A DNA stretch of 64,000 nt from Microbacterium profundi (GTDB lineage Bacteria > Actinomycetota > Actinomycetes > Actinomycetales > Microbacteriaceae), in assembly GCF_000763375.1 (NCBI RefSeq), contig NZ_JPSY01000003.1, positions 62,001 through 126,000 on the forward strand. Reading direction: 5' to 3'. Both the position numbers and the translations under genes were made by a program. Shown one piece after another: positions 15,437 through 27,489 of the stretch. The notes below the pieces were generated by a model. That model was not told the DNA's origin and searched no databases. It saw only the letters and a program-made list of their open reading frames with translations. The number at the start of each line of letters is the position of its first letter. The stretch's first letter is position 1.

Positions 15437-16903
15437 CTACGCGGGCTGGAGGCCGATCGCGACATCGGTGGGACGCACGGGTGAAGGCAGGACGGTCTCC
15501 CCCATCAGGAAGCGATCCACGCCTGCAGCTGCTGCGCGGCCCTCTGCGATCGCCCAGACGATGAGCGACTGCCCGCGCCCGGCATCGCCGGCGACGAAGA
15601 CGCCGGGAACGGTGGTCTCGTACGAGTCGTCGCGCCGGAAGGCGCCGCGGTCGGTGGCCTGCGGACGCAGGTCATCCGTGAAGCCGTCCTGCTCAGGACC
15701 GGTGAAGCCCATCGCGATCAGCACGAGGTCGGCCGGGATCTCGCGCTCGGTGCCGCTCTTGGGAACCCGGCGGCCGTCGACGTACTCGGTCTCGGCCACG
15801 CGCAGAGCGCGCACCTCGCCGGCCTCGTTCGAGAGGAACTCGACGGTGGAGGCCAGGTAGTGGCGCTCTCCGCCCTCCTCGTGCGCGGAGGAGACCTCGA
15901 AGATCGTGGGCATCATCGGCCAGGGCTGGTGCTCCGGTCGATCCGCGCCCGGCTGCGTTCCGATCGCGAGGTTCGTCACGCTCAGTGCACCCTGCCGGTG
16001 CGCCGTGCCGATGCAGTCAGCCCCGGTGTCGCCGCCGCCGATGACGATGACGTGCTTGCCCTCAGCGGTGATCTGGTTGTGCACGACATCGCCGGCGACC
16101 GCATGGTTCGACTCGACGAGGTACTCCATGGCGAAGTGCACGCCGTCCAGGTCGCGACCGGGAATCGTCAGGTCGCGCGGCACCGTCGAGCCGGTGCAGA
16201 TCACGACCGCGTCGTAGCGCGCCCTGAGATCGGCCCAGCTGATGTCCTTGCCGATCTCGACGCCGGCGCGGAAGCGGGTGCCCTCTTCCTGCATCTGACG
16301 CAGCCGCGACTCGAGGTGCGTCTTCTCCATCTTGAAGTCAGGGATGCCGTAGCGCAGCAGTCCGCCGATGCGGTCGTCGCGCTCGAAGACCGCGACGGTG
16401 TGCCCCGCGCGCGTCAGCTGCTGCGCGGCGGCGAGTCCGGCTGGACCGGATCCCACGACCGCGACGGTCTTGCCCGTGAGACGCTCCGGCGGCTCTGGTT
16501 CGACCCAGCCCTTGGCGAAGGCCTCGTCGATGATCGACACCTCGACCTGCTTGATCGTCACCGCCGGCTGGTTGATGCCGAGCACGCACGAGCTCTCACA
16601 GGGCGCCGGGCACAGTCGTCCGGTGAACTCGGGGAAGTTGTTCGTGGCGTGCAGACGCTCGATCGCCGAGCGGTCCTCGCCGCGCCAGGTGAGGTCGTTC
16701 CACTCCGGGATGAGGTTGCCCAGCGGGCAGCCCTGATGGCAGAACGGCACGCCGCAGTCCATGCAGCGTCCGGCCTGGCGGCGCAGCACGGCCTTGTCGC
16801 CCGGCTCATAGACCTCTTTCCAGTCCATGATGCGCACTGGTACGGGACGGCGAGCAGGAAGCTCGCGCTCCGTCACCTTCAAGAACCCCTTGGGATCAGC
16901 CAC
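15437..16903 (-). CDS. gltD: glutamate synthase small subunit
   Basis: A 488-residue NADPH-oxidising subunit of GOGAT, which passes electrons through FAD and [4Fe-4S] clusters to GltB. The N-terminal cysteines are in [22 protein letters not shown] and [10 protein letters not shown]. The FAD-binding site is [16 protein letters not shown]. The NADPH-binding site is [34 protein letters not shown] is the second FAD contact. The GTG start (MADPKGFLK) overlaps the end of gltB by eight bases. Confidence 0.97.
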   Translation of the reverse strand: MADPKGFLKVTERELPARRPVPVRIMDWKEVYEPGDKAVLRRQAGRCMDCGVPFCHQGCPLGNLIPEWNDLTWRGEDRSAIERLHATNNFPEFTGRLCPAPCESSCVLGINQPAVTIKQVEVSIIDEAFAKGWVEPEPPERLTGKTVAVVGSGPAGLAAAQQLTRAGHTVAVFERDDRIGGLLRYGIPDFKMEKTHLESRLRQMQEEGTRFRAGVEIGKDISWADLRARYDAVVICTGSTVPRDLTIPGRDLDGVHFAMEYLVESNHAVAGDVVHNQITAEGKHVIVIGGGDTGADCIGTAHRQGALSVTNLAIGTQPGADRPEHQPWPMMPTIFEVSSAHEEGGERHYLASTVEFLSNEAGEVRALRVAETEYVDGRRVPKSGTEREIPADLVLIAMGFTGPEQDGFTDDLRPQATDRGAFRRDDSYETTVPGVFVAGDAGRGQSLIVWAIAEGRAAAAGVDRFLMGETVLPSPVRPTDVAIGLQPA

Positions 16904-19900
16904 CGGTCACCTCCAGGATGCGGGTCCAGACGACGTCGCCATCCGGGTCGAGCCCGTCTGCCTCCGCCTCTTGACGCATGGTCTGCACTGCGGCGAAGTC
17001 GCGCGGCAGCACCTTCACGAATTCGGCCGCGACGGTGTCGAAATCTTCGAGCATGGTCGTCGCGAGCGGAGAGGCAGTGCGCTCCACGTGCTCGATGAGC
17101 AGGCTGCGCAGCACCTCGAGGTCCGCACGATCCAGTGCCTCCAAACGCAGTTCGCCGCTCTCGCGGGACTGCAGGTTGACCTTCTCGGTCGAGAGCGCGT
17201 GCACATATGCGATGCCGCCGGACATGCCTGCACCGAGGTTGCGGCCGGTCGATCCGAGGATCACCGCGAGACCGCCCGTCATGTACTCGAGCGCGTGGTC
17301 GCCGACTCCCTCGACGACGGCGGTCGCGCCGGAGTTGCGCACCAGGAATCGCTCGCCGACGACGCCGGAGATGAACATGGTGCCAGAGGTGGCGCCGTAG
17401 CCGATCACGTTGCCGGCGATGACGTTCTCATGCGGCGCGATGATCGAGCCGCGCGACGGCCGGATGGTGATGTCACCACCGGAGAGGCCCTTGCCGACGT
17501 AGTCGTTCGCATCTCCTTCGAGCCGCAGCACGATTCCGGACGGGAGGAAAGCACCGAGCGACTGGCCGGCGGTGCCGTGCAGCGTGACGTCGATCGTCTC
17601 CCGAGCAAGCCCTGCCTCGCCGAAACGTGCCGTCACCTCGTGTCCGAGCATCGTACCGACCGCACGCTCGGTGTTGCGGATGGGCAGCTCGACGATGGTC
17701 GGTGCCATGTCGTTGAGCGTCTTCTGCGCCATCTCGATCAGGGGCACGTCGAAGTGCTTGTCGAGCTCGTGCTCCTGCTCGCGGCCGCTGCGACGCGGCT
17801 CGGATGCCGGGAACACGGGGCCCTCGAGCACGGGCGAGAGGTCGAGACCATCCGTCTTCCAGTGCTCGATCGCGGCATTCGCCTCGATGAGGTCGGCGCG
17901 GCCGATGATCTCGTCCAGCGACCGGAAACCGAGCTCCGCGAGGATCTCCCGTACCTCTTCCGCGATGAACTCCATGAAGTTGACCACGAACTCCGGCTTG
18001 CCGGTGAACCGCTCGCGCAGCACGGGGTTCTGAGTCGCGACGCCGACCGGGCAGGTGTCCAGGTGGCAGACGCGCATCATGATGCAGCCGCTGACGACGA
18101 GCGGGGCCGTCGCGAAGCCGAACTCCTCGGCACCGAGGAGCGCGCCGATGATGACGTCGCGTCCGGTCTTGAGCTGGCCGTCGACCTGCACCACCACGCG
18201 GTCGCGCATGCCGTTGAGCATGAGGGTCTGCTGCGTCTCGGCGAGGCCGAGCTCCCACGGAGTTCCCGCGTGCTTGAGCGAGTTCAACGGGCTCGCGCCG
18301 GTGCCGCCGTCGTGTCCGGAGACCAGGATGACATCGCTGAGCGCCTTCGCGACGCCTGCGGAGACCGCGCCGATGCCGGACTGGCTGACGAGCTTCGTGT
18401 GGATGCGAGCGGACGGGTTCGCGCGCTTCAGGTCGAAGATGAGCTGCTTGAGATCTTCGATCGAGTAGATGTCGTGGTGCGGCGGCGGCGAGATCAGCCC
18501 GACACCGGCCGTCGCATGGCGGGTGCGCGCCACCCACGGGTACACCTTGGTCGGCGGCAGCTGGCCGCCCTCCCCCGGCTTGGCACCCTGGGCGAGCTTG
18601 ATCTGGATGTCGTCCGACTCGGTGAGGTAGAGACTCGTGACCCCGAAGCGGCCGGAGGCGACCTGCTTGATCGCGCTGCGGCGCTCGGGGTCGAGCAGAC
18701 GGTCGACGTCTTCGCCGCCCTCGCCCGTGTTCGACTTCGCGCCGATGCTGTTCATCGCGATCGCGAGTGTCTCGTGCGCCTCGCGGGAGATGGACCCGTA
18801 GCTCATGGCGCCGGTGGAGAATCGCTTGACGATCGCGCTCACCGGCTCGACCTCGTCGAGTGGCACTGCCGGGCGCGCGCCGGTGCGCAGATTGAAGAGC
18901 CCTCGGAGAGTCTTCAGCTCGGCCGCCTGATCGTCGACGAGCTTCGTGTACTCGCGGAAGATGTCGTAGCGACGGTTGCGTGTCGAGTGCTGCAGCCGGA
19001 AGACCGTCTCAGGGTTGAACAGGTGCGGGGAGCCATCGCGTCGCCACTGGTACTCGCCGCCCGTCCACAGGCGTTCGTGCGCACGCGCCGCCGCATCTTC
19101 CGGGTAGGCGTAATCGTGACGCGCCTGGTTCTCGGCGAAGACGTCTTCGATGTCGATGCCGCCGAGCTTCGTCTCCGTGCCGGTGAAGTACGCGTCGATC
19201 AGCTTCTGGCTGAGTCCGACGGCCTCGAACACCTGCGCGCCCGCATACGACGACACGGTCGAGATGCCCATCTTGGACATGATCTTCAGTACGCCCTTGC
19301 CGAGCGCGTAGATCAGGTTCTTGACGGCCTTCTCCGGTGCGATGCCGGTGATGAAGCCGGTGCGCACGAGGTGTTCGACGCTCTCCATCGCGAGGTACGG
19401 GTTCACAGCCGAGGCGCCGTAGCCGATCAGTGTGGCGACGTGATGCACCTCGCGGACGTCGCCGGCCTCGACGATCAGACCGACCTTCATGCGGTTCTCG
19501 CGCCGGATCAGGTGGTGGTGGATCGCCGAGACCATGAGCAGCGAGGGGATCGGAACGAGATCCTTGTTGGAGTCCCGGTCGGAGAGGATGATGAACTCGG
19601 CGCCGTCGGCGATGGCCTCGTCGACCTCTGCGCACATCTCCTCGAGGCGCTCCTGCATCGTGTGCGCGCCGGCGTCGAAGTGGTACAGGCCGCGGATCGT
19701 CACCGATGAGCGCCCCTCCAGCGCCTTGTCGATGTGACGGATCTTCGCGAGCTCGTCGTTGTCGATCACCGGGAAGTCGAGCGTCACGGTGCGCGTGTGC
19801 TCCGGACCCCAACTGAGCAGGTTCCGCTCCGGTCCGAGGCCGGACTTCAGGCTCGTGACGACCTCTTCGCGGATCGAGTCCAGCGGCGGGTTGGTCACCT

Positions 19901-21464
19901 GCGCGAACTGCTGCGTGAAGTAGTCGAACAGCAGACGTGGGCGCTCGCTGAGCACGGCGATCGGGGTGTCGGATCCCATGGCGCCGAGCGGCTCGACGCC
20001 GTTCTGCCCCATCGGGGTGAGCAGGATGCGCACTTCCTCCTCGGTGTAGCCGAAGGTGCGCTGACGACGTGTGATGGATGCCGGCGGGTGCACGATGTGC
20101 TCGCGCTCGGGCAACTCTGCGAGGCGCACGGCCCCTGCGTCGAGCCATTCCTGCCACGGGTGCAGTGTCGCGAGGTCGTGCTTGATCTCGTCGTCCTCGA
20201 CGATGCGGCCGGCAGAAGTGTCGACGAGGAACATCTTGCCCGGCTGCAGGCGGCCACGGCGCTTGATGCGCTCGGGTGCGAACTCCAGTACGCCGGTCTC
20301 GGACCCGATGACGACGAGACCGTCGGTGGTCTCGGTCCAGCGTCCGGGACGAAGACCGTTGCGGTCCAGCGTCGCGCCCACGAGCGTGCCGTCGGTGAAG
20401 ATGAGGGCGGCCGGGCCGTCCCACGGCTCCATCTGGTTGGAGTGGTAGTCGTAGAACGCGCGAAGCTCCGGCGTGATGTCCGACTGCTTCTCGTACGCCT
20501 CGGGAACCATCATCATGATGGCGTGCGGCAGACTGCGGCCGGTCAGCGTGAGCAGTTCGAGAACTTCGTCGAAAGATGCCGAGTCGCTGGCGCCCGGCGT
20601 GCAGATCGGCAGCAGCGGGCGCACATCGCCGAGCAGCTCTGACTCGAGCTGCGACTGGCGGGCACGCATCCAGTTGCGGTTTCCGCCGACGGTGTTGATC
20701 TCGCCGTTGTGGGCGAGCATGCGCAGCGGCTGTGCGAGCGGCCACGAGGGGAACGTGTTGGTCGAGTACCGCGAGTGCACGACCGCGAGCTCTGACGTGA
20801 AGCGCTCATCCTGAAGGTCGGGGTAGAACGGCTCGAGCTGCAAGGTGGTGACCATGCCCTTGTAGCCGAGCGTGCGGCTGGACAGCGAGACGAAGTATGC
20901 GCCGATCTCGTGACCAGCACGCTTGCGAAGCCGGTAGGCGACGCGGTCCAGCGCGATGCCGGAGAGTGCTTCACGACCCCGGGCCGAGGCCACGAAGAGC
21001 TGCTCGAACGCGGGGCGTGCCTCGTCGGCGAGCTTGCCGAGGTTCTCGTTGGCTGTGGGGACGACGCGCCAGCCGAGGACGGTGAGTCCTTCTTCACGGG
21101 CGATCTTCTCGACGCCCGCCTTCTGCGTGCGGCGCTCAGCGGCCTGCAGCGGGAGGAATGCGAGCCCGGCGGCGTAATGGCCGGCATCGGGCAGTTCGAA
21201 TGCGGTGACTTCACGCAGGAACTCGTCCGGCATCTGGGTGAGGATGCCCGCACCGTCTCCGGTGCCGGCGTCGGAGCCGATCGCACCGCGGTGCTCCAGG
21301 TTTCGCAGGGCTTCGAGCGCCAGCTGGATGATGTCGTGTCCGGCTGTGCCCCGCAGGGTCGCGACCATGGCCAGGCCGCAGGCATCCTTCTCGAATGCCG
21401 GGTTGTACATGCCCTGTTTCGGGGGGTAGGCCCCGGAGGCGCCGTACGGAGGCTGGAAGTACAT
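16896..21464 (-). CDS. gltB: glutamate synthase large subunit
   Basis: A 1522-residue GOGAT large subunit making two glutamates from glutamine and 2-oxoglutarate. The N-terminal glutamine amidotransferase domain begins at Cys29 ([14 protein letters not shown]) after a short propeptide. The central domain, the FMN synthase domain ([39 protein letters not shown]) and the [3Fe-4S] cysteines ([15 protein letters not shown], near residue 1135) follow. The C-terminal GXGXG beta-helix region is present. The 89-base gap before it, after lgt, is long for this cluster and could hold its own promoter; no clear one is seen. Confidence 0.97.
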   Translation of the reverse strand: MYFQPPYGASGAYPPKQGMYNPAFEKDACGLAMVATLRGTAGHDIIQLALEALRNLEHRGAIGSDAGTGDGAGILTQMPDEFLREVTAFELPDAGHYAAGLAFLPLQAAERRTQKAGVEKIAREEGLTVLGWRVVPTANENLGKLADEARPAFEQLFVASARGREALSGIALDRVAYRLRKRAGHEIGAYFVSLSSRTLGYKGMVTTLQLEPFYPDLQDERFTSELAVVHSRYSTNTFPSWPLAQPLRMLAHNGEINTVGGNRNWMRARQSQLESELLGDVRPLLPICTPGASDSASFDEVLELLTLTGRSLPHAIMMMVPEAYEKQSDITPELRAFYDYHSNQMEPWDGPAALIFTDGTLVGATLDRNGLRPGRWTETTDGLVVIGSETGVLEFAPERIKRRGRLQPGKMFLVDTSAGRIVEDDEIKHDLATLHPWQEWLDAGAVRLAELPEREHIVHPPASITRRQRTFGYTEEEVRILLTPMGQNGVEPLGAMGSDTPIAVLSERPRLLFDYFTQQFAQVTNPPLDSIREEVVTSLKSGLGPERNLLSWGPEHTRTVTLDFPVIDNDELAKIRHIDKALEGRSSVTIRGLYHFDAGAHTMQERLEEMCAEVDEAIADGAEFIILSDRDSNKDLVPIPSLLMVSAIHHHLIRRENRMKVGLIVEAGDVREVHHVATLIGYGASAVNPYLAMESVEHLVRTGFITGIAPEKAVKNLIYALGKGVLKIMSKMGISTVSSYAGAQVFEAVGLSQKLIDAYFTGTETKLGGIDIEDVFAENQARHDYAYPEDAAARAHERLWTGGEYQWRRDGSPHLFNPETVFRLQHSTRNRRYDIFREYTKLVDDQAAELKTLRGLFNLRTGARPAVPLDEVEPVSAIVKRFSTGAMSYGSISREAHETLAIAMNSIGAKSNTGEGGEDVDRLLDPERRSAIKQVASGRFGVTSLYLTESDDIQIKLAQGAKPGEGGQLPPTKVYPWVARTRHATAGVGLISPPPHHDIYSIEDLKQLIFDLKRANPSARIHTKLVSQSGIGAVSAGVAKALSDVILVSGHDGGTGASPLNSLKHAGTPWELGLAETQQTLMLNGMRDRVVVQVDGQLKTGRDVIIGALLGAEEFGFATAPLVVSGCIMMRVCHLDTCPVGVATQNPVLRERFTGKPEFVVNFMEFIAEEVREILAELGFRSLDEIIGRADLIEANAAIEHWKTDGLDLSPVLEGPVFPASEPRRSGREQEHELDKHFDVPLIEMAQKTLNDMAPTIVELPIRNTERAVGTMLGHEVTARFGEAGLARETIDVTLHGTAGQSLGAFLPSGIVLRLEGDANDYVGKGLSGGDITIRPSRGSIIAPHENVIAGNVIGYGATSGTMFISGVVGERFLVRNSGATAVVEGVGDHALEYMTGGLAVILGSTGRNLGAGMSGGIAYVHALSTEKVNLQSRESGELRLEALDRADLEVLRSLLIEHVERTASPLATTMLEDFDTVAAEFVKVLPRDFAAVQTMRQEAEADGLDPDGDVVWTRILEVTGG

Positions 21465-21553
21465 CGGTTACCGTCCTCAGGTAATCAAGTGACACCGGGG
21501 ACGACGTCGGCCCGCTTGTTCAATGCAGTGGTTTCCTCATCAGACGAGGATGC

Positions 21554-22576
21554 TTATCGGGAGCTGCCCTCGCTCGCGGGAGCGGTGCTTGTGGCGGTGG
21601 CTCCGGCAGTGTCTTCGACCGGAGGCTCGCTCACGTCGACGAAGTCATCGATGCTGTCCTGTGATACTACATCAGCATCAGCATCCTTCCGCGTGCGCCC
21701 TGGCGCGTACGGTCCCGCCTCGCGACCCGTGTGCCTGCGCGTCTGCACGAACAGGATCACGATGCCGACGATCACGCCGATGATCGATGCCCACACGTTG
21801 CTCCGCAGGCCCAGGATGATCTCGCTCGGATCGATGCGGATCGACTCCCAGAGCACGCGGCCGGCGCTGTACCAGATCAGGTATACGGCGAAGAGCTTGC
21901 CCCACTGCAGCTGCAGACGACGACCGATCCAGAGCAGGAACAACACGCCGAGGCTGTTCCAGATGACCTCGTAGAGGAACGTCGGGTGGAACAGGGTTCC
22001 CTCCGCGAGCCCAGGGGGGAACGCGACGTTGTCGGATTCGATCTCCAGCCCCCAGGGCAGGTCGGTCGGCAGACCGAAGAGCTCCTGGTTGAACCAGTTG
22101 CCGAAACGGCCCATCGCCTGAGCCAGCAGCAGGCCGGGCGCCAGTGCGTCGGCGAAGCTCCAGAACCTGATGCCGGTCCATCTGCAGCCGAGATACGCGC
22201 CGACGGCGCCGCCGAGAAGCGCACCGAAGATCGCGATGCCGCCCTCCCAGATCGCCCAGACGGAGCCCGGTTCGAACGGGTTCCAGGTGTTCTTGCCCTC
22301 GCCGAAGTAGAAGTTCGGGTGCGTCAGCACGTGGAAGATGCGCGCGCCGATGATCGCCAGCGGTATCGCGAGGATGGCGATGTCGATGACGACCCACGGC
22401 TCTGCGCCGCGCTTGGTCAGACGGTGATTCGTCAGCAGCGTGGCCGCGATGATGCCCGCGATGATGCAGAGCGCGTAGAAGTGGATCCGCAGCGGCCCGA
22501 GATCGATGTAGCTGACCGGAGGGCTCGGGATGCTGGTGAGCACGCCGCTGATGGCGGTGTGAAGCGCGAGGGACAT
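21554..22576 (-). CDS. lgt: prolipoprotein diacylglyceryl transferase
   Basis: A 340-residue membrane enzyme that moves diacylglycerol from phosphatidylglycerol to the lipobox Cys of prolipoproteins. It has about seven helices. The Lgt signature is near residue 159 (AQAMGRFGNWFNQELFG), and the catalytic-region stretches GARIFHVL and IWEGGIAIFGALLGG are present. The C-terminal extension of about 60 residues is acidic and low in complexity (PPVEDTAGATATSTAPASE), common in actinobacterial Lgt. The ATG at 22576 (MSLALHTAISGV) is chosen because sequence further upstream in this frame overlaps trpA. Confidence 0.95.
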   Translation of the reverse strand: MSLALHTAISGVLTSIPSPPVSYIDLGPLRIHFYALCIIAGIIAATLLTNHRLTKRGAEPWVVIDIAILAIPLAIIGARIFHVLTHPNFYFGEGKNTWNPFEPGSVWAIWEGGIAIFGALLGGAVGAYLGCRWTGIRFWSFADALAPGLLLAQAMGRFGNWFNQELFGLPTDLPWGLEIESDNVAFPPGLAEGTLFHPTFLYEVIWNSLGVLFLLWIGRRLQLQWGKLFAVYLIWYSAGRVLWESIRIDPSEIILGLRSNVWASIIGVIVGIVILFVQTRRHTGREAGPYAPGRTRKDADADVVSQDSIDDFVDVSEPPVEDTAGATATSTAPASEGSSR

Positions 22577-22586
22577 GAGTGCGATT

Positions 22587-23390
22587 CTAGTTCTCGTGTG
22601 AGGTGGCTGCCGACGGCGTGCCCGCGGCAAGGGACTTTGTGACAGCGGCGAGGGCGTCGAGGCCCCCGTCGCGGAGGGCACGCACCAGCGCGGTGCCGAC
22701 GATGGCGCCGTCGGCGTACTCGGTGATGCCGGCGATCTGCTCGGCGGTGGATATGCCGATTCCGACGCACGCGCGCACCGCACCGCGTTCGCGCAGACGC
22801 GACACCAGGGTGCGCGCGGCGTTGTCGAGCTCGGTGCGCTCCCCCGTTATGCCCATGGTGGACACCGTGTAGACGAACCCGGTCGACGATGCGACGACGA
22901 GGTCGAGGCGTTCATCGGTCGAGGTGGGAGCCGCGAGGAAGATCCGATCGAGACCGGTGCGCTTGCTGGCTTCGATCCAGTCCTCGGCGGCATCAGGCGT
23001 GATGTCGGGTGTGATGAGACCCGCGCCGCCTGCGGCGAGCAGGTCGTCCGCATAGCGGTCGACGCCGTACTGCATCACGGGGTTCCAGTACGTCATGACG
23101 ACGACGGGAACGTCGCTCGCCGCGGTGATCTCCCGTACGGCGGTGAACAGGTCGCGCATCTTGAAGCCGTTGGCCAACGCGGCCTGGGTGGCTTCCTGGA
23201 TGACCAGGCCGTCCATCACCGGGTCGCTGTAGGGCGGGCCGAGCTCGATGACGTCGACGCCGTTCTCGGCGAGGGTGATCGCCGCCTGGATGCTGGTCTG
23301 CAGATCAGGGAATCCGACGGGCAGGTAGCCGATGAAAGCGCCCCGGCCCTCGTCGTGGGCCTTCTGGATCGCGGCTTCGACGCGGCTCAT
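22587..23390 (-). CDS. trpA: tryptophan synthase alpha subunit
   Basis: A 267-residue alpha subunit that cleaves indole-3-glycerol phosphate to indole, which is channelled to TrpB. It shows [13 protein letters not shown], the catalytic Glu in [20 protein letters not shown], and the Asp-containing [17 protein letters not shown]. The phosphate-binding glycine loops come later in the barrel ([17 protein letters not shown]). The start ATG overlaps the trpB stop by four bases. Confidence 0.97.
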   Translation of the reverse strand: MSRVEAAIQKAHDEGRGAFIGYLPVGFPDLQTSIQAAITLAENGVDVIELGPPYSDPVMDGLVIQEATQAALANGFKMRDLFTAVREITAASDVPVVVMTYWNPVMQYGVDRYADDLLAAGGAGLITPDITPDAAEDWIEASKRTGLDRIFLAAPTSTDERLDLVVASSTGFVYTVSTMGITGERTELDNAARTLVSRLRERGAVRACVGIGISTAEQIAGITEYADGAIVGTALVRALRDGGLDALAAVTKSLAAGTPSAATSHEN

Positions 23391-24655
23391 CGCGCGACCG
23401 CCGCATCCGCTGCGGCCCGCGTCACGGTGTCCTTGTCGGCGGCATCGCGTTCAGCCGCTTCGCGGTCGTAGAGATCGAAGTATCGTGCGGCTGTGTCCAT
23501 GTCCTTGTCTCCGCGTCCGGAGAGGCACACCGCGAGGACGGCATCCGGACCCATGTCCCGGCCGATGCGCAACGCGCCGGCCAGCGCATGCGCCGACTCT
23601 ATGGCGGGGATGATCCCCTCGGTGCGGCTCAGCAGGCGCAGTGCCTGCATCGCCTCGTCATCGGTGGCGGGGATGTACTGCGCCCGCCCGATGTCGGCGA
23701 GCCAGGAATGCTCAGGGCCGACGCCGGGGTAGTCGAGTCCCGCCGAGATCGAATGCGACTCGATCGTCTGTCCGTCCTCGTCCTGGAGGACGTAGGTCTT
23801 GGCACCGTGCAGAACGCCCGGGCGGCCGCGCTCGATGGATGCGGCGTGCTGCTCGGTGTCCACTCCGTCACCGGCGGCCTCGACTCCGTAGAGCTTCACG
23901 TCCGCATCGTCGAGGAACGCGTCGAACATGCCGATCGCGTTGGATCCTCCGCCGACGCACGCGATGACGGCGTCCGGGAGTCTGCCGGTCTCGTCGAGCA
24001 GCTGCTGACGGGCCTCTTCACCGATGATCTTCTGGAAATCGCGCACCATGGCAGGGAAAGGGTGCGGGCCCGCGGCCGTTCCGAAGATGTAGTTGGTGGT
24101 CTCTACCGTCGCGACCCAGTCGCGGTAGGCGTCGTTGATCGCATCCTTCAGTGTGCGCGATCCAGTGGTGACCGGCACGACCTCGGCACCGAGCAGACGC
24201 ATGCGGGCGACGTTGAGAGCCTGACGCTCGGTGTCGACCTCGCCCATGTATATGGTGCAGTCCAGACCGAACAGTGCTGCCGCCGTCGCGGTGGCGACGC
24301 CGTGCTGCCCCGCGCCGGTCTCTGCGATGACCCGCGTCTTGCCCAGACGCTTGGTGAGCAGCGCCTGCCCGAGCACGTTGTTGATCTTGTGGCTGCCGGT
24401 GTGGTTGAGGTCCTCGCGCTTGAGGAAGACCCGCGCTCCCCCGGCGTGCTCGGCGAATCGCTGCACCTCGGTGAGCGCGGACGGACGCCCGGCGTAGGAG
24501 CTGAGGAGCCCTGCCAGTTCGGCGCGGAACCCGGAGTCGGCGATCGCCTGTTCATAGGCGACCGTGAGCTCGTCGATCGCCGCGATCAGCGACTCCGGCA
24601 TGTAACGTCCGCCGAACTCGCCGAAGAACGGTCCCGGCTGATCTCGCAGACTCAC
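23387..24655 (-). CDS. trpB: tryptophan synthase beta subunit
   Basis: A 422-residue PLP enzyme joining indole and serine. The PLP lysine lies in [18 protein letters not shown]. Other family blocks are [20 protein letters not shown], the phosphate-binding [11 protein letters not shown] and [10 protein letters not shown]. The last ~30 residues form an alanine-rich tail. The GTG start overlaps the trpC stop (GTGA), giving translational coupling through trpC-trpB-trpA. Confidence 0.97.
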   Translation of the reverse strand: MSLRDQPGPFFGEFGGRYMPESLIAAIDELTVAYEQAIADSGFRAELAGLLSSYAGRPSALTEVQRFAEHAGGARVFLKREDLNHTGSHKINNVLGQALLTKRLGKTRVIAETGAGQHGVATATAAALFGLDCTIYMGEVDTERQALNVARMRLLGAEVVPVTTGSRTLKDAINDAYRDWVATVETTNYIFGTAAGPHPFPAMVRDFQKIIGEEARQQLLDETGRLPDAVIACVGGGSNAIGMFDAFLDDADVKLYGVEAAGDGVDTEQHAASIERGRPGVLHGAKTYVLQDEDGQTIESHSISAGLDYPGVGPEHSWLADIGRAQYIPATDDEAMQALRLLSRTEGIIPAIESAHALAGALRIGRDMGPDAVLAVCLSGRGDKDMDTAARYFDLYDREAAERDAADKDTVTRAAADAAVAR

Positions 24656-25464
24656 TTCGACTCCCTCCGGTCGCTCAGTGCATCGGATGCCTCGACGTCA
24701 AGGAAGCTCTTGAGCGTCGCGACCGGATCGCCGGTGACCAGCGCTTCGCCGATCAGCACGGCGTCGGCACCCGCCGAGCGGTAGTGCGCGACATCGGCAG
24801 GACTCAGCACTGCGGATTCGGCGATCTTCACGGCATCCGCGGGAATGCGATCGACGAGCCGACTGAACAGATCGCGATCGAGCTCGAGGGTCTTCAGATT
24901 GCGGGCGTTCACTCCGATCAGCGGTGCACCGAGATCGATCGCGGCGTCAAGCTCGTCCGCGGAGTGGGTCTCGACGAGCGGCGTCATGCCGAGCTCATTG
25001 ATGAGGGCGAACAGCTCCTGCAGCACCTTCGTCTCGAGGCCGGCGACGATGAGCAGCGCGAGGTCGGCTCCTGCTGCGCGTGCCTCCAGCACCTGGTACG
25101 GCGTCGCGATGAAGTCTTTGCGCAGCACGGGAAGCGACACCCGCGCGGTGACGGCCTCGAGATCGGCGAGGCTGCCGCCGAACCGACGTTGCTCGGTGAG
25201 GACACTGATCGCCGATGCCCCGCCCGTCTCGTAGAGACCTGCCTGGTGCGCCGGATCCGGGATGTCGGCGAGTGCGCCGCGGGAAGGGCTCGCACGTTTG
25301 ACCTCGGCGATGATCTTGACCCGTTCCGCGGGTGCGAGAGCGACGAGCGCATCCTTGGCGGCAGGACGCGCGAGAGCGACCCGCTCCACCTCGACCAGCG
25401 GGCGCGTCAGCGCCCTGCGTTCGGCGTCTTCGACTGCGCCGGCCGTCAGGTCGGCGAGAACCAC
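24652..25464 (-). CDS. trpC: indole-3-glycerol-phosphate synthase
   Basis: A 270-residue TIM-barrel enzyme converting carboxyphenylamino-deoxyribulose phosphate to indole-3-glycerol phosphate. The signature [18 protein letters not shown] carries the catalytic Glu and Lys. [24 protein letters not shown] holds the second Lys. [15 protein letters not shown] and AESAVLS follow. The GTG start at 25464 shares its G with the TAG stop of the HGxxPAAW gene. It is a single-function enzyme; TrpF is not fused. Confidence 0.96.
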   Translation of the reverse strand: MVLADLTAGAVEDAERRALTRPLVEVERVALARPAAKDALVALAPAERVKIIAEVKRASPSRGALADIPDPAHQAGLYETGGASAISVLTEQRRFGGSLADLEAVTARVSLPVLRKDFIATPYQVLEARAAGADLALLIVAGLETKVLQELFALINELGMTPLVETHSADELDAAIDLGAPLIGVNARNLKTLELDRDLFSRLVDRIPADAVKIAESAVLSPADVAHYRSAGADAVLIGEALVTGDPVATLKSFLDVEASDALSDRRESK

Positions 25465-25709
25465 TAGTGCCCCTTCGGCGAGTATTTGGGGCCCTTCACG
25501 CCGTAACCCGCCTTGGCCAGGATCCATCCGAGAAGCAGACCGACGACGATGATGCCGACACCCACCCAGACGATGGGGGTCCAGATCGGGCTGAACGCCG
25601 CCAGGCAGAAGGCCACGGTGCCCAGCGTGAAGCCGAACAGCATGACGATCACAGCGGTCCACGCCGCCGGTGAGTGTCCGTGGCCGGGGTCAGCGATCGG
25701 GTTGGTCAT
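25464..25709 (-). CDS. HGxxPAAW family small membrane protein
   Basis: An 81-residue protein with the family-defining HGHSPAAWTAV motif at residues 10-20. Two membrane helices follow (about 16-40 and 46-65), then a basic C-terminus (GVKGPKYSPKGH). This family is found in actinobacterial trp operons just before trpC; its role is unknown. It overlaps trpC by one base. It may act with the Trp-associated membrane protein encoded just upstream, but nothing in the sequence proves this. Confidence 0.85.
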   Translation of the reverse strand: MTNPIADPGHGHSPAAWTAVIVMLFGFTLGTVAFCLAAFSPIWTPIVWVGVGIIVVGLLLGWILAKAGYGVKGPKYSPKGH

Positions 25710-25756
25710 GGTCTCCTCCGAAGCGGTCGTTGATATGCGCGATCAGTCTATCGGGG

Positions 25757-26347
25757 TCATCGTGTCGGATCGGTCCCCCGCGACAGTTCATCCCAGGAAT
25801 CGATCGCGTCCACTGGGCCTTCAGCCTCGCTGTGAGCTGCCGCGTCGGTGCGGAATCGTCTGCCGCCGCTCTTCCATCGATTCGCCGTAAGGAGCGTGAA
25901 CACGGACCCCGCGGTCAGCAGCACCCACCCGACCAGCGCCAGCACCGGCCAGAACGTCGGGGTGATGGAGGCGACCACATCCGACACCGCAGTGCCGCCG
26001 GCGAGCCCCGTGGTCTCGGTCACGATTGCCTCGACTGCCGAGACGGGTGCGGTGAACACGATTTCCGCCGTCCACCAGGTCAACAGCGCTCCCGCCAGCA
26101 GTGCCAGCGTCCCGAACACGTAGCGGAGTGCCCTTCCGACGAGGGTCAGAGCGGTCCCGAGCGCGAGGACGGTGAGACTCAGCGGAGCGAGCAGCGCCAG
26201 AGCATCCGCACCAGGTACGAGGATCGACTCTCCCGCATCCGCGCGGTCGACGCTCAACCACGTCTGTGTGGACGAGATGATGCCGATTGCGCCCGCGAGC
26301 AGGATCGCGACGACGGCTGTGCTGCGCCCGCGGCGGAGGAGTCTCAT
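25757..26347 (-). CDS. Trp biosynthesis-associated membrane protein
   Basis: A 196-residue protein with four membrane helices, of the family named for its place in actinobacterial trp operons (TIGR02234 type). Helix 1 leads into STQTWLSVD. Two central helices ([35 protein letters not shown]) and a fourth ([21 protein letters not shown]) follow. The C-terminal 40 residues are hydrophilic. Function is unknown. Its ATG overlaps the hisI stop (ATGA). In related genomes trpE generally lies between these two genes; here it does not. Confidence 0.85.
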   Translation of the reverse strand: MRLLRRGRSTAVVAILLAGAIGIISSTQTWLSVDRADAGESILVPGADALALLAPLSLTVLALGTALTLVGRALRYVFGTLALLAGALLTWWTAEIVFTAPVSAVEAIVTETTGLAGGTAVSDVVASITPTFWPVLALVGWVLLTAGSVFTLLTANRWKSGGRRFRTDAAAHSEAEGPVDAIDSWDELSRGTDPTR

Positions 26348-26718
26348 TCGGCACCTGCCCCTGGCGCGGCCAGCCCGTCGACGGCCTCGAGATCGGCCGC
26401 GTCGAAGCAGGTGCGGGTGCCGGTGTGGCAGGCAGGGCCGGTCTGATCGACCAGCAGCAGGATCGCGTCACCGTCGCAGTCCAGCCGCGCCTCGTGGATG
26501 CGCTGGATGTTGCCGGAGGTGTCGCCTTTGCGCCAGTACTCCTGGCGTGAGCGCGACCAGTAGGTTGCGCGGCCGGTCGTGAGTGTGCGGCGCAGCGCCT
26601 CGGCATCCAGCCACGCGAGCATCAGCACCTCGCGCGTGTCCCACTGCTGCACGATCGCGGGCGCGAGTCCGTCGGAGTTCCAGGCGACCTGCGCGATCCG
26701 CTCTTCCAAATCAGTCAT
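26344..26718 (-). CDS. hisI: phosphoribosyl-AMP cyclohydrolase
   Basis: A 124-residue enzyme that opens the purine ring of phosphoribosyl-AMP in histidine synthesis. Metal and zinc ligands are in [26 protein letters not shown] (Asp-Cys-Asp-x-Asp and two further Cys). [17 protein letters not shown] is the family substrate region. It is single-function; HisE is encoded separately here. It overlaps hisF by four bases upstream and the membrane gene by four downstream. Confidence 0.96.
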   Translation of the reverse strand: MTDLEERIAQVAWNSDGLAPAIVQQWDTREVLMLAWLDAEALRRTLTTGRATYWSRSRQEYWRKGDTSGNIQRIHEARLDCDGDAILLLVDQTGPACHTGTRTCFDAADLEAVDGLAAPGAGAE

Positions 26719-27476
26719 CGCACCAGGATTCCTTCCGCACTCATCGCATCCTTGACCTCGCCCACGGTCAGCGCACCGGAGTGGAAGACGCTCGCGGCGA
26801 GCACGGCATCGGCTCCGGCCTTTATCGCCGGCGCGAAATCAGTCACGGCCCCGGCGCCGCCGGAGGCGATCACCGGCACCGAGGAGACGTCGCGCATCAG
26901 ACGGACGAGTTCCAGATCGAAACCGTCGTGCGTGCCGTCGGCGTCGATCGAGTTGACCAGCAGCTCGCCGGCGCCGCGTTCAATGGCCTCTCGTGCCCAC
27001 TCCAGGGCATCCAACGACGTCTGCGTGCGCCCGCCGTGGGTGGTGACCACGAAACCGGATGCCGTCGTCGCGGCGCGTTTGACATCGAGCGAGAGCACCA
27101 GCACCTGGGCGCCGAATCGGTCGGCGATCTCGCCGATGAGCTCGGGCCTGGCGATGGCTGCGGAGTTGACGCCCACCTTGTCTGCGCCGACGCCCTGCAG
27201 GCGTGCGACGTCCTCGACGCTGCGCACTCCTCCGCCGACCGTCAGCGGCACGAACACGTGCTCGGCTGTGCGCTGCACGACCTCATAAGTGGTTGCGCGG
27301 GCATCGACCGTGGCAGTGACGTCGAGGAAAGTGATCTCGTCGGCACCCTGGGCGGCGTAGTGCGCGGCCAGTTCGACAGGGTCGCCCATGTCACGGAGGT
27401 TCTCGAAATTGACACCCTTGACGACACGCCCTGCGGCGACGTCGAGGCACGGGATGACGCGACTGGTGAGAGTCAT
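26715..27476 (-). CDS. hisF: imidazole glycerol phosphate synthase cyclase subunit
   Basis: A 253-residue TIM barrel that uses ammonia from HisH to make imidazole glycerol phosphate and AICAR. The N-terminal catalytic Asp is in [18 protein letters not shown]. The second catalytic Asp is in [16 protein letters not shown]. Phosphate-binding loops are [10 protein letters not shown] and ASGGAGAV. HisH and HisA are not in this window. The gene lies 13 bases after hisG. Confidence 0.97.
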   Translation of the reverse strand: MTLTSRVIPCLDVAAGRVVKGVNFENLRDMGDPVELAAHYAAQGADEITFLDVTATVDARATTYEVVQRTAEHVFVPLTVGGGVRSVEDVARLQGVGADKVGVNSAAIARPELIGEIADRFGAQVLVLSLDVKRAATTASGFVVTTHGGRTQTSLDALEWAREAIERGAGELLVNSIDADGTHDGFDLELVRLMRDVSSVPVIASGGAGAVTDFAPAIKAGADAVLAASVFHSGALTVGEVKDAMSAEGILVR

Positions 27477-27489
27477 CTGAGTCCCCCGA

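Noticed and set aside
16827..19709. A 960-codon plus-strand open frame opposite gltB and gltD
   Set aside because: Same shadow effect; it spans the junction of two real genes and has no recognisable motif.
25464..26347. Trp attenuator or leader peptide before trpC
   Set aside because: No run of Trp codons followed by alternative hairpins was found; the genes overlap or are separated by short gaps.
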